Under the pieces are notes generated by a model. It searched no databases and was not told the origin of the DNA. It worked only from the letters and a program-made list of their open reading frames with translations. Of a stretch of DNA of 62,479 nt, positions 9,701 through 18,700 are shown in pieces. The stretch is from JAUWQU01 sp964564285 (lineage in GTDB: Bacteria > Planctomycetota > Phycisphaerae > SM23-33): the NCBI GenBank assembly GCA_964564285.1, contig CAZMBZ010000003.1, positions 1 through 62,479 on the forward strand, in the 5' to 3' direction. Positions within the stretch are counted from its first letter, which is position 1; every line of letters starts with the position of its first letter. Both the position numbers and the translations under genes were made by a program.

Positions 9701-10437
9701 TCCGCAGCGGAGCCGCGGGATACGTGGACCTCACGACCGGCATGGGCACGGGCAACCTCGGCGGATTCAAGAGCGGATGCACGTCGAATCTCATCCCTGC
9801 CGACGGCGTACTAAACGCCCCGGACTACACCCGCACCTGCACCTGCTCGTACCAGAACCAGACATCGCTTGCGATGATCCACATGCCGGACGTCGAGCAG
9901 TGGACTTTTTTCAATTCGGCCGGCAAGCCTGCCAGTGCCCTCGCGCAAGTCAACGTAAACTTCGGCGCACCCGGCGACCGCCAGACCAGACAGGCCTGCT
10001 GGCTCGAGTTCCCGTTTGTCGGCGGGCCTTCGCCGGCACTGGATGTCAAGGTGACCGGCGGACACGCCTACTGCCACCACAGCGCTTTGTTTACCGGCAA
10101 GGAGCTCACCTGGGTAGGCGCGTCCGGCCTGGCCGGAGTGGACAAGGTCACGATCAGGCTCGAACACTCCCGAATTCCCACCCGGCGAAAGTACACGGTG
10201 CGGCTGGTCTTCGCGGAACCCAACACCAATGCCAAGCCCGGCGACCGCGTTTTCAACGTCGCCATCCAGGGCCAGCGAGCACTTACAAGCCTGGACATTG
10301 TCAAGGAAGCCGCCGGGCCACGACGGGTAATCACGCGCAAGCTCACAGGCGTACTCATCGCGAGAACGCTCATCGTCGAGTTTGATCCCGTCAAGGGCGA
10401 GCCAATCATATGCGGCATCGAGGCGGTCGCCGAGTAA
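6796..10437 (+). CDS. PQQ-like beta-propeller protein with inserted methyltransferase-like domain
   Basis: 1213 aa, secreted (signal peptide about 1-26). The first half has PQQ-type propeller blades (for example TVTAYHAATGELAWRF, YLYCLDATSGKLLWKM). Residues about 450-590 form a Rossmann-like domain, with GHALVLGANAELVASLAAA and later YRVLRPYGGTACFSV resembling an SAM-dependent methyltransferase, although no strict SAM loop (GxGxG) is present. Propeller blades resume (VDVYTGRLLWDREI, LDPATGKTV, LDAATGKVLWQTNE). The C-terminal 150 residues look like a malectin or carbohydrate-binding sandwich. CAGGAG lies upstream of ATG 6796. This architecture recurs in planctomycetes; its substrate is unknown. 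The gene follows the sulfatase by 54 bp on the same strand, so joint expression is likely. Confidence 0.85.
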   Translation: MLKFSPRAMRVSLLCLLCWAAPGLAGDWPQWRHDAGRTACSPETLPKDLHLQWIRELTAPRSAWPASQKKLLFDASYEPIAASGLLIVGSMNDDTVTAYHAATGELAWRFHTDGPVRFAPVAHKGNIWAVSDDGYLYCLDATSGKLLWKMLGGPDGRKVIGNGRLVSMWPARGGPVIHDGTLYFAAGIWPFMGTFIYAIDPDTREVLWCNSANGSTWMTQQHGALAFAGVAPQGYLAADADTLLVSGGRTAPAAFEARTGKYKYCHLASREVGKNTGGYNVAATEGFYFNSNEMHNISDGSLATVVRADVYGRGEFYGLDKGKLFAGGMKLRDVEFVDRRGKKRKKPASPVLWSHKMPKTPRRLFMRAGETLYASIDGGVVAIDLTDPSQFAWQASIQGEAWTMLAAEGRLFVVTVDGRIYCFAGQAVAKPERHARRVPPTPAKAPAGTASKLIELSGAKAGHALVLGANAELVASLAAASELDIIVLDADAKRVAALRNRLGDSYGRRVAAIPTSLPEAKLPPYLARLIVASGTDPTEAMLRETYRVLRPYGGTACFSVSVTSADRVRQMVAALKLPGAEIAVANGWLTLKRQGPLLGSGSWTHQYADAGNSVVGTDRLARAPLGLLWFGGPANDKILPRHGHGPSPQVIGGRLFIEGRDLLRAVDVYTGRLLWDREIKDVGKFYDFTNHQPGANEIGSNYVSMADGVYVVTPHACMKLDPATGKTVREFKLPATTPADAKARWGFITVYDDYLIAALTPLEKGKPSDYASSSQMLVVMNRQTGRVLWQRQAEQVFRHNTIIAGKGKIFCIDSVSNAKRQTANRRGEKVDDKSSTLYALDAATGKVLWQTNEDIFGTWLGYSAGHDVLLQAGSGARDRAADEAKKGLAVYRAANGGVVWKDLELAYNGPCMLRRDTIITNGSGGFALNLMTGKRLTWPDPLTGKPVDWRYSRTYGCNTAIASENLITFRSGAAGYVDLTTGMGTGNLGGFKSGCTSNLIPADGVLNAPDYTRTCTCSYQNQTSLAMIHMPDVEQWTFFNSAGKPASALAQVNVNFGAPGDRQTRQACWLEFPFVGGPSPALDVKVTGGHAYCHHSALFTGKELTWVGASGLAGVDKVTIRLEHSRIPTRRKYTVRLVFAEPNTNAKPGDRVFNVAIQGQRALTSLDIVKEAAGPRRVITRKLTGVLIARTLIVEFDPVKGEPIICGIEAVAE

Positions 10438-10574
10438 TCCCGGCGGCATGGGCCTTGACCTAGCCCGGGGCATGTGGAGTATCTTAAAACCCGCGCGTTT
10501 GAAAAGCCGTCGCCTCCGCGCGCCGGCCGGGAATGCGCCGACTTCAGATAATCCCCTGTGACAAGGAGAACCCT

Positions 10575-10997
10575 ATGAAGATGTACCAGGAGTTCAAGCA
10601 ATTCGCGATACGCGGCAACGTTGTGGACATGGCCGTGGGCGTAATACTTGGCGGCGCGTTCGGCAAGATCGTCAGTTCGCTGGTCACCGACGTGATAATG
10701 CCCCCCATCGGCCTGTTACTTCGCGGGGTGGATTTCACCAGCCTGAAGGCGACCTTGAAGGAACCGGTGGTCGACCAGGCCGGCAAGCAAATGCCTGAGG
10801 TGGCGCTGGCCTACGGCAGCTTCATCAACACGATCGTGAGCTTCATCATTGTCGCGGCCTGCACGTTCATATTGGTCAAACTGATCAATTCACTCAAGAG
10901 GAAGGAAGAGGTCAAGCCCACCGCGACCGTCCCGTCGGTGACAAGGGACCAGCAACTGCTGACGGAGATTCGCGACCTGCTCAAGGCGAAGGCTTAG
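10575..10997 (+). CDS. mscL: large-conductance mechanosensitive channel MscL
   Basis: 140 aa, homopentameric inner-membrane channel that opens on hypo-osmotic shock. It begins MKMYQEFKQFAIRGNVVDMA and continues VGVILGGAFGKIVSSLV, the conserved N-terminal helix and first membrane segment. The second segment is SFINTIVSFIIVAACTFILV. It ends in the expected cytoplasmic helix. AAGGAG at 10563-10568 fixes ATG 10575. It ends convergently with the membrane protein at 11029. Confidence 0.97.
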   Translation: MKMYQEFKQFAIRGNVVDMAVGVILGGAFGKIVSSLVTDVIMPPIGLLLRGVDFTSLKATLKEPVVDQAGKQMPEVALAYGSFINTIVSFIIVAACTFILVKLINSLKRKEEVKPTATVPSVTRDQQLLTEIRDLLKAKA

Positions 10998-11028
10998 AGG
11001 GGTTTAAATCGCGGGCGCCGGGCGGGTT

Positions 11029-13680
11029 TTACTCGGCGTTCGGCTCGGGCGCTCGCAGTTCGGCGATTATCGCGCCAAGCGTTGCCAGCAGCGTGAAGAT
11101 GAACGTGACCATCCCCAGCCACACGGCCTGGTCGGCGGTTCGCGGCGTGTCGATCACCCCTGCCATGGCGTTGTTGGTGCCTGTGTACACCAGCGACAAG
11201 ACCAAGCCGGTAAACACTCCGAGGATGATGCGTTTCGACGTGGACCATCCGCCCGCCCACACCGCGGCTGCGGTGCCGGCCAGAAGCGGCACCCATAGCG
11301 AAACCTGCCACGTGTCCCGCAGAATCGGCACCCGCCCCGTCCCTTGCCATCCCAGAAGGTCGATTTGGGCAAGCACTATCGCGGCAACGATAACCGCTCC
11401 CACACAGTGCCAACTGCGGCGCGGGAGTTTCTTGCGGTGCTCGGCCAGGGCGCCCATTCGACGTCGGACGGTCAGTGGGTAGTTGTAGAACAAATCGAAG
11501 ACAAAGTGCTCCAGTAGCGCGCCCTTTTCGCCGAAGACCGGCACGACGTGGACGGCGCCCGTCGCCCAGTGCCCAGCCATGAACCGGGCGAGCGTCGGAT
11601 AGCGATACGCCATCTGTATCGGGAAAGCCAGGTATCCGACGTACTTGAAGAAGCCAAGGAACACCGCGATGTTGTAGTCTTTGAAGTTCCGCTCGCGGAT
11701 GACCAAATACAACACGTAAAGCCCGCGAACCAGCGAGCCAGGCGAGATCGGCGTTACCTGAAACGCCACCAGGATCGCCCCGCCTACCTTGAAGGCCTCG
11801 CCCCACGGCAGGTGATGCGCCCAGCAGTACCAGATCGCCACGGCCACCGACACCACCTGGGTAATCGGCATCGTACAGACATGCACGGCTAGGCTCTTGA
11901 GGTACTTCTGTATGAACGGCTCGTCGAGGCGCGAGAGAATCCGCTCGGCATCCTCGTCGGTGACCATGTTATTGCGGCGCCCCTGCGCCACCATGTCCCG
12001 CAGCCATTGCGCGCGGGCGTCGGCGTCGAAGTAAAGCCGGACCGGGCGGACGAAAATGTAATGCAGCTTCTCCTTCGCGAAGGCCCAGTCCGTGAGCGCC
12101 CTGTGCAAACCGGCCGGGAGAATCGACAGCGGCCGATGCAGCAGCGATCGCAAGGGTCGGTCGACCAGTTTCGCCGCCGTCGCCGCGCTTATCCGCCCGC
12201 ACTGCAGCCAGGCTATGAGCGTCTCGATCATCCGCCCCCGTATTGCCCTCAGTAACCACATCGGCCGAAGCATCGACAGGTAGTGCAGCCGATACCGCTT
12301 GCGTCCTGTGAAACGCCGCAGCCCCCGGCTTGCAGCCGGAGCAATCACCAGCAACACCGCACTGATCGCCCCGCTGACCCAACCCAGGCGCAGCGGTGAA
12401 TCCGAGGCCCCGAACACCCGCGCCCACAGCCCCACCGCCAGGATGGACATACCCAAAATTCGGCCCGTGGTCGACAACAGACCCAGCGTCCAGAACATCG
12501 CAAACAGGCTGAACTTTTTGCTGATCATCCGCTCGGCAGGACGGTCGATCTTGCCCGCAGTGCGCCAGCCGCAAATCGTTGCCCGGTGTATCGACTTCCA
12601 AAGCTCGCCATCGTAGAGCAGCCGGGTGCGATGGCCTGTGACATCCACCTGGGAATCCCGATACGCGGCCTCGGCGGCGCGAAGCTCATCGAGCGCGGGT
12701 AACATATCAGCGAAGATATCGCCTCGGGACTCGACGTACGCTGTAAGCTTATCGATATTGCCGCGATCGAACTGCACCAGCCTGCCGCGAGCCAAGCCTC
12801 GTCCGATCAACGCGAAGTCGCCTGGGCTCATTGGCAAGAATGCCAGCAGCGCCAAACCCGCCCGGAAATCCACGGCCGTCAGACCGGCGGCAGGATCGTC
12901 GTCGAACTCGCGTCGCTTCAGGCAGTTCGGCTGGCTCTTGCAGGTGGACCACTCGTACTGTCGGGCCAATTCCGGCGCGCCCATGTCGTGCAGCATTCGC
13001 ACCAGTTCAGCCATAAAACGCTTCTTGGCGCAGTACTCCGGGGAACCTGCCTGTGCGTCCGGATCGTTGGAGGGCAGGCTGCCGCGCCGGCTCAGGTTGT
13101 TGTCCACCTCGAACCGCCAGGTCCGGCCTTCGAGCCATTCGCTGATCTCCCCGCAACTGCCGATTGTCGGGTCCACGAAGGTCGCCAGTATGTCCACCAC
13201 ACTGCTCTCACCGCCCAATCGCTCGGACGCGGCGCGGCGGATGAACTTCTGCCAAAGCGCCCCTGCCCTGGCGGCCGTGGGGTTTACCTGCAACTGGAAC
13301 GGACTCTGAAACCCCACCCGGTATATCAGATTCCGGAAAACCAGCGACGCCCGGCTTGGCGGCACGAGGATCTTCATCGCGTAGCTGCCGCCTATGGTCA
13401 GGCCGGAAATGTCCGCCCCGATCTTCTCGCCCTTCTTGACCTTCCCAGCCTCGATAGCTTTGATCTGCACGCGGTAGACCTGGCCTGCAAACCCGCCGCC
13501 GACGAACCGCTCGACGGCTACCGTCACCTTCCGTCGCCCTGCCGGCAGAACGCCGGTCATTTCGTACGTAATTTCGTCGCCTGGCTCGTAGCGGTCCACA
13601 CGACGCGGACGAAGCACCTCCAACTTACTGAAGCGCTTAGCCAGCATCCGCGATGTTTCAATACAGTACTCGACCGCCAT
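11029..13680 (-). CDS. kinase-like N-lobe fused to multi-pass membrane protein
   Basis: About 883 aa; I do not recognise a named family. The first 280 residues look like a divergent protein-kinase fold: glycine loop GGGFAGQVYR (61-70), a Lys motif YAMKIL (Lys103), a catalytic-loop-like CKSQPNCLKR (about 247-256) that keeps the Asn but lacks the catalytic Asp, and DFRAG (271-275) in place of DFG. From about residue 390 on there are roughly nine hydrophobic segments, including a cluster around TPISPGSLVRGLYVLYLVI. ATG 13680 was chosen because GGAG lies 5 nt upstream; ATG 13695 is the alternative. It lies 112 bp downstream of the cytochrome operon on the same strand. A pseudokinase or atypical kinase controlling a membrane process is possible, but this is inference. 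Confidence 0.7.
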   Translation of the reverse strand: MAVEYCIETSRMLAKRFSKLEVLRPRRVDRYEPGDEITYEMTGVLPAGRRKVTVAVERFVGGGFAGQVYRVQIKAIEAGKVKKGEKIGADISGLTIGGSYAMKILVPPSRASLVFRNLIYRVGFQSPFQLQVNPTAARAGALWQKFIRRAASERLGGESSVVDILATFVDPTIGSCGEISEWLEGRTWRFEVDNNLSRRGSLPSNDPDAQAGSPEYCAKKRFMAELVRMLHDMGAPELARQYEWSTCKSQPNCLKRREFDDDPAAGLTAVDFRAGLALLAFLPMSPGDFALIGRGLARGRLVQFDRGNIDKLTAYVESRGDIFADMLPALDELRAAEAAYRDSQVDVTGHRTRLLYDGELWKSIHRATICGWRTAGKIDRPAERMISKKFSLFAMFWTLGLLSTTGRILGMSILAVGLWARVFGASDSPLRLGWVSGAISAVLLVIAPAASRGLRRFTGRKRYRLHYLSMLRPMWLLRAIRGRMIETLIAWLQCGRISAATAAKLVDRPLRSLLHRPLSILPAGLHRALTDWAFAKEKLHYIFVRPVRLYFDADARAQWLRDMVAQGRRNNMVTDEDAERILSRLDEPFIQKYLKSLAVHVCTMPITQVVSVAVAIWYCWAHHLPWGEAFKVGGAILVAFQVTPISPGSLVRGLYVLYLVIRERNFKDYNIAVFLGFFKYVGYLAFPIQMAYRYPTLARFMAGHWATGAVHVVPVFGEKGALLEHFVFDLFYNYPLTVRRRMGALAEHRKKLPRRSWHCVGAVIVAAIVLAQIDLLGWQGTGRVPILRDTWQVSLWVPLLAGTAAAVWAGGWSTSKRIILGVFTGLVLSLVYTGTNNAMAGVIDTPRTADQAVWLGMVTFIFTLLATLGAIIAELRAPEPNAE

Positions 13681-13792
13681 CGCATCTCCATCCAACGAAC
13701 CGACAGACCGACCACCATGCCGGTGGCATGTGTCTTTTCTATCGGCAAGTAGCGACGGTTACTGTATGCCGAGTACCGATTCCTTGTCGGAT

Positions 13793-15691
13793 TCAGCGAG
13801 ACAAGACGTACTCGGCCAAGTCGGATAACTGCTTAGCGGTGAGATCAGAGGTCGAACCGTGCCGGTCGGACTTGTTGAAACGCGTCAGCACGTCGGTCAC
13901 CGTCCCGGCCCGGCCGTCGTAGAGATAAGGCGCGGTCCGCCAGGTTTCCACAAGCGTGGGCGTGTCGAAATCCTTTATGCCAAGCTGGTCCGGGCCGTTA
14001 CCGACGTCGTAACTCTTCAGGTCGGTGGCGAGTTTGCCCGAGTGGCACGAGGCGCACCCGGCCGAGCGGAAGATGACTTCGCCCCGCTTCGCGGCGGGAC
14101 TGAGTTTGCCACCGACGAGATGCGGGCTGGGCACGGGCGTGAGGCTCTTGAGGTACGCATCAATCGCCTCGGCTTCGACTTCGGGCCTTTTGGCAAACTG
14201 GATGAAGCGGACGCCGGCACGCACAGCCACCTCGGCACTCGCCCTGATGCCGGAGATCATTGTCGGGGCCGTCCGGTGAGCCAGAAGCATGCTCTTTGCG
14301 TTTTTCGGATTGCCGATACCGTCGTTTAGCAGATCCCAGTTGAGCCCGTCGGTTCGGGCGCCCGGGTGGCAGCTTGAGCAGCTCTGCCACTGCTGGAGAC
14401 ACAACGTCCCATCGTGAAAGCACAACTCCCCCAACCGCCGAGGCGTCATGGGCTTTGCGGGGCACAGGAGAATCGTCTCGCACTTGGGGTAACGATTGGA
14501 TGGGTCGATATCCACCACCGCAAGCGAATCGCTGAAGTACTCGGCCGCGTATAAAGTTCTGCCGACTATGGCCAGGCCGCGTGGTCCTTTGCCGGGCAAT
14601 CCGGTGCGTCGGCGAAGTCCCGCAAGAAAACTCAGGTCGTTGGGCACGTCGACCGACGAACTTGACACAGCCGTAACCTGCTCGCCGGCGGCAGCCTTGT
14701 CCAACTTGGCATGCATGGCAAGGCGGTCGATCACGTTGACCTCGTGCGATCCGGCGTGCGTGACGCACAACAGTTTGCCGTCGGCAGTGCAGGCGACCGA
14801 CCACGGGTTGGCGGCACCAAGGTCCACGCTGTCCAGCAGGACCGTGTTGACCAGCTTCCCGGCCCGGATGTCCACGACAGCCAGGGCATTGCTGCACATC
14901 CAGCCACGTTCGACCATGGTCGTCGGCAGGTGGTATCGCCCCAGCACGTGCGTGGCGTAGGCGAACCGACCATCCGGCGAAACGCAAACGCCGCGAACCC
15001 CGGTAGCGCCGTCATGCAGGCCGATGTTGGCGACCTTGCCGGCGGCAGTGTCGATAAGGGTCATCGCCGCGGCGGCGTATGCGCCGTTCGTCGGCCCGGC
15101 CGGAAGCTGATTGCCAACCACGACATACCGCCCGTCCGGGGTAATGGCGATGGCCACAGGCTCGCGGACGGACCCGATGCGTTTTGTTTCCCGCCCGGAG
15201 GCGATATCGACCACCGACACGTCGTTATCGAAACGGTTACAGACATACAGCGTCTTGCCGTCCGGGCTGACGGCGATTGCGCAGGGCGTATGGCCCACGC
15301 TTATCGAACCTGTCACCTTGGCGGATTTCAGGTCGATAAAATGCACCCGACCCTGTAGCGACTCGCCGGTTACGTAGAGCCTGCCGCCGTCGGGCGAAAT
15401 TGCCATCCCTCCCGGCTCGTCGGGCAGAGGTATCTCCGATACGACCTTCCCGCATCCGAGGTCCACAACCGACACGCGCCGGCCCGTGTGCTCGGCAACG
15501 TAAAGGCGCTTGCCATCCAAGCCGACGACCAGGTCCCGCGGCGACAGATAGCCGCCATTGTCCGCGGCAGCTACGGCCCCGGCTGCGACGGCCTGCACAG
15601 GCCCGGCGTTTACTTCGCCCTGGTGAAGCGCGCACACTGCCAAGACAATCAATCCTACGAAAACAAGACTCATTACTGCATGCTTGGACAT
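13793..15691 (-). CDS. YVTN-type beta-propeller with C-terminal cytochrome c domain
   Basis: 632 aa, exported (signal peptide about 1-29). Residues about 40-400 contain repeated propeller blades with SPDGKTLYVCN, TPDGRYVVVGN and ADGKLLCVT. The C-terminal third has two haem c motifs, CSSCH and CASCH. It resembles the di-haem peroxidase/MauG-like modules fused to propellers in planctomycetes. Likely periplasmic electron transfer or oxidation of an unknown substrate. GGAGA precedes the ATG. It starts 20 bp after the HzsA-like gene and is probably cotranscribed with it. Confidence 0.87.
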   Translation of the reverse strand: MSKHAVMSLVFVGLIVLAVCALHQGEVNAGPVQAVAAGAVAAADNGGYLSPRDLVVGLDGKRLYVAEHTGRRVSVVDLGCGKVVSEIPLPDEPGGMAISPDGGRLYVTGESLQGRVHFIDLKSAKVTGSISVGHTPCAIAVSPDGKTLYVCNRFDNDVSVVDIASGRETKRIGSVREPVAIAITPDGRYVVVGNQLPAGPTNGAYAAAAMTLIDTAAGKVANIGLHDGATGVRGVCVSPDGRFAYATHVLGRYHLPTTMVERGWMCSNALAVVDIRAGKLVNTVLLDSVDLGAANPWSVACTADGKLLCVTHAGSHEVNVIDRLAMHAKLDKAAAGEQVTAVSSSSVDVPNDLSFLAGLRRRTGLPGKGPRGLAIVGRTLYAAEYFSDSLAVVDIDPSNRYPKCETILLCPAKPMTPRRLGELCFHDGTLCLQQWQSCSSCHPGARTDGLNWDLLNDGIGNPKNAKSMLLAHRTAPTMISGIRASAEVAVRAGVRFIQFAKRPEVEAEAIDAYLKSLTPVPSPHLVGGKLSPAAKRGEVIFRSAGCASCHSGKLATDLKSYDVGNGPDQLGIKDFDTPTLVETWRTAPYLYDGRAGTVTDVLTRFNKSDRHGSTSDLTAKQLSDLAEYVLSR

Positions 15692-15711
15692 TACTTATTC
15701 TCCGCGACCTG

Positions 15712-18700
15712 TCACTTGGCCGGAATTACTATACGTATACCCACGTTGTAGACCTTCTGATACGGCTCGTAGGCAAAGCGAGCCGAGGCGGTCGCGTTGA
15801 CTGGCCGATCCTCCCAAGATCCGCCGCGGGCGACTTTCCGCTCCCGGGGATTCGCGTCGTTTCGGCCGTTGGCTTCGGCGTACGGATACGAACGATAACT
15901 CGACCGCGTCCACTCGCTGACGTTGCCCACCATATCCTTGAGGCCCCAGGCGTTGGGCTGGTACTGGCCGACGTAGTTGGTGACGAGGCACTTGTCGTCG
16001 CTGCCATCATCCCGCAGGGGGTAGTTGCCCTTGGGATCGTGCGAGCGCCTGATGTGAACCTTGCTCCCGCCATCCCAGCGGGTCCAGGTAAAGAGCATCT
16101 GGTGGTCGGCGAGATTGGCAAAGGTCGAAAAGACGCTGCCCAAGTCGCCGTAGTAGAACGGCCCGGCCGAGCCGGCGCGAGCAGCCCATTCCCACTGTGC
16201 CTCCGAGGGCAGGGCAACCTTTTGGCCGGCCTTGTCGCCCAACCACTTGCAGAACGCCATCGCCTCCTGCCACGACACCCGGGCGACAGGCTGATTCGGA
16301 TGGTTGCCGATGTATCCGGGAGTGGCCAGGTCCTTGCCCTGCTCGTCGTAATATCGCGTGTCGTGCTCTGGATCGAAGCAGTTGTACTGGGCGTTGCTGA
16401 TCTCGCAGACGCTCATCCAGAAAGGCTTTTCGATGCGGATGACGGACCGAGGCTGTTCGTCCTGATACCCGGCCTGGCTGCCCATCACGAACTCGCCGGC
16501 GGGGATCAGAACAAGCTTTATCTTCTGGCCTGCTCCCAGGTCCAGTTCCCGCTCGGCGGTCTTACCAGCCTGCTGCTGGAGTTGCCTGGCCTGCTCGGCA
16601 GACATAGGGAAACCCTTGGCGACAAGTTGGTCCGGCTTAACTTTGGCGGCGGGCTCAGGCTTGATGAACGCCTCGGGCTTTCGCTCGCCGGCGGCCTTGG
16701 CAAGGCGGTTGTATATATCCTCGGGGTTATCCACCACATCGGCATACAGCTTCGCCAGCTCCGCTCGTCTGGCGGACTGGTCCCGCCCGCGGTACTGAGG
16801 CGGGTTCCAACTGCCGCGGTATGGCGCATTCAGGTCGATCCAGCAGTACAGCTTGTCGAGAGACTCGGCGTCGAGTTTGACGTTGTGATGGCCCTTTTCA
16901 AGCATTCGAACAAGCGGGCTTGTCGAACTGTGCCACTCCATCGGCTTGGCCATCTCCATGTCGCTCTCGGGACCCGGGCGACGCACGTAGGGGTGAAGGC
17001 TGTTGTAAGAGGTTTTCTCGCCGGTGAACACGGGCCTGCGTTGCCCACTCTCGGACTTCTTGCCGTCGTGGCAGCCCAAGCAGTACTTGCTGAGTACCGG
17101 CTGAATCTCCAACTGGAACGAGAACGGCCGGGCCGGGCCGTAGAACGGCTCGATAGGCACCGGCGCCCGCTGGGCCGCAATGCCCATGTGATTACGCGAC
17201 GCTTGGTTCTGGTTTTCGTGACAACCGCCGCAGGAAACATTCTCGCCCGGCTTGCCAACCAGCCAGGACCGCATGATCTGAAGGGCCTTGCCCTGCTCGT
17301 CAAGCGGCTGGATCGACAGCGGCGTGTTGGCCGGAATCGTGAAACTCGCCGAACCGTCTGCCTCGACGGGCACCGTGCCGAGTATGCACTTGATATCCCA
17401 ACTGCTCTCGACGCCGCAAGCGGTGTGCCCGCCGGTTCGGTTGTACGCGAAGTGATAGGAAAACAGCCTCAGCTTCTTAACCTTTCCGCGTGGAATACCC
17501 GCCAGCCCCGGACCGTTATAGACATCCGTTATGTAGACGTTGGCGGTTTTCACGCCCGGGATTATGCGGTCGGCAATGGCGGGCGGACGGCAGCGCGGCA
17601 CGAACGGGAAGGGCTCGAATATGCCCGCGCCTTCCTGCTCATACAGCAGCGTCACGTTGTCGTAAATATCCACCAGGTACAGCCCCCACAGCGACTGGGC
17701 GGTAGGCTTCATCGACACGAGAATGTACTTATCACTCAGCGGATAGGGATAGACAAAGCTCGGGTAAACTCCCGTTCCCTGCCCGTCGCGGACGTTTCCG
17801 ACCACGTCCTTGCCGTAGCCGGGTATCTCCTGCACGAAGCCAGTCTTCTCGGCCGGGAGAACCTCCGTCGCGATATCCAGAATACTGCCCTGCGGACCCC
17901 ACTCCAGGCTGGTCGGCTTGTACTTGAACGGATACTTTCGGCCCAGGGCGGGGTCGATAATCCCCATCCGCCCGGTTTCGGCGGTTGCGTGATGGCCTCC
18001 CATAATGCCGACGATCTTCCGCGGATGTCCGGGCATCGGGCGAGCGTGCTTGAACGCCGTCGGGAAGTGCGAACCGCTGCCCCAATACTCCATCTGATTC
18101 GTGCCATCGGGATTGCAGGAGAACATAATCCGCGAGAAATAATGCGGGATATCGCTGTACTCCCACCGCGTATAGAGAATGCGCCCGTTGTTAAGCACAC
18201 AAGGGTGGAAATCGCTGTCCTGCTCGAACGTCAATTGTCTGATCGAATCCTTCTTACCATCCAACAAATAGAGGTTCACCATTGGCGAGCCGCCGCCGAC
18301 GCAAGGCAGGCCCTGATAGCCGGCGGTGGAACAGGTGACGACACGCCCATCTGGAAGGTAGCAGGAATCGAAGAAGTCCACATCCGGAGTGTCCGTCGGG
18401 GTCAACTGACGGCGGTTCTTTCCGTCGATGCCTATCTCGAACAACCCCCAGCGATCATCCGAAGTAATGCTGGAAAACATGATGAGCTTGCCGTCGAAGT
18501 CCAGGTCCGTGTCGCGAAGGATCGGCGAGCCGGCAGGCTTGAATATGACATCCACCTTAGCGCCGTTGCGGATATCGGACACCACGGCTACCTCGTTGTC
18601 CCATCCGCTGTGACGAATGGTGTCGTTGGTGTATGCGTTCAGCCCCGGCGCGCCAATGGACGAGCCCTGGGCTCTGCGGGCCGACTTGCCGAATCTTCGG

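Noticed and set aside
15712..16495. FGE domain as activator of the nearby sulfatase
   Set aside because: The expected active-site cysteines are missing, so the domain is unlikely to make formylglycine.
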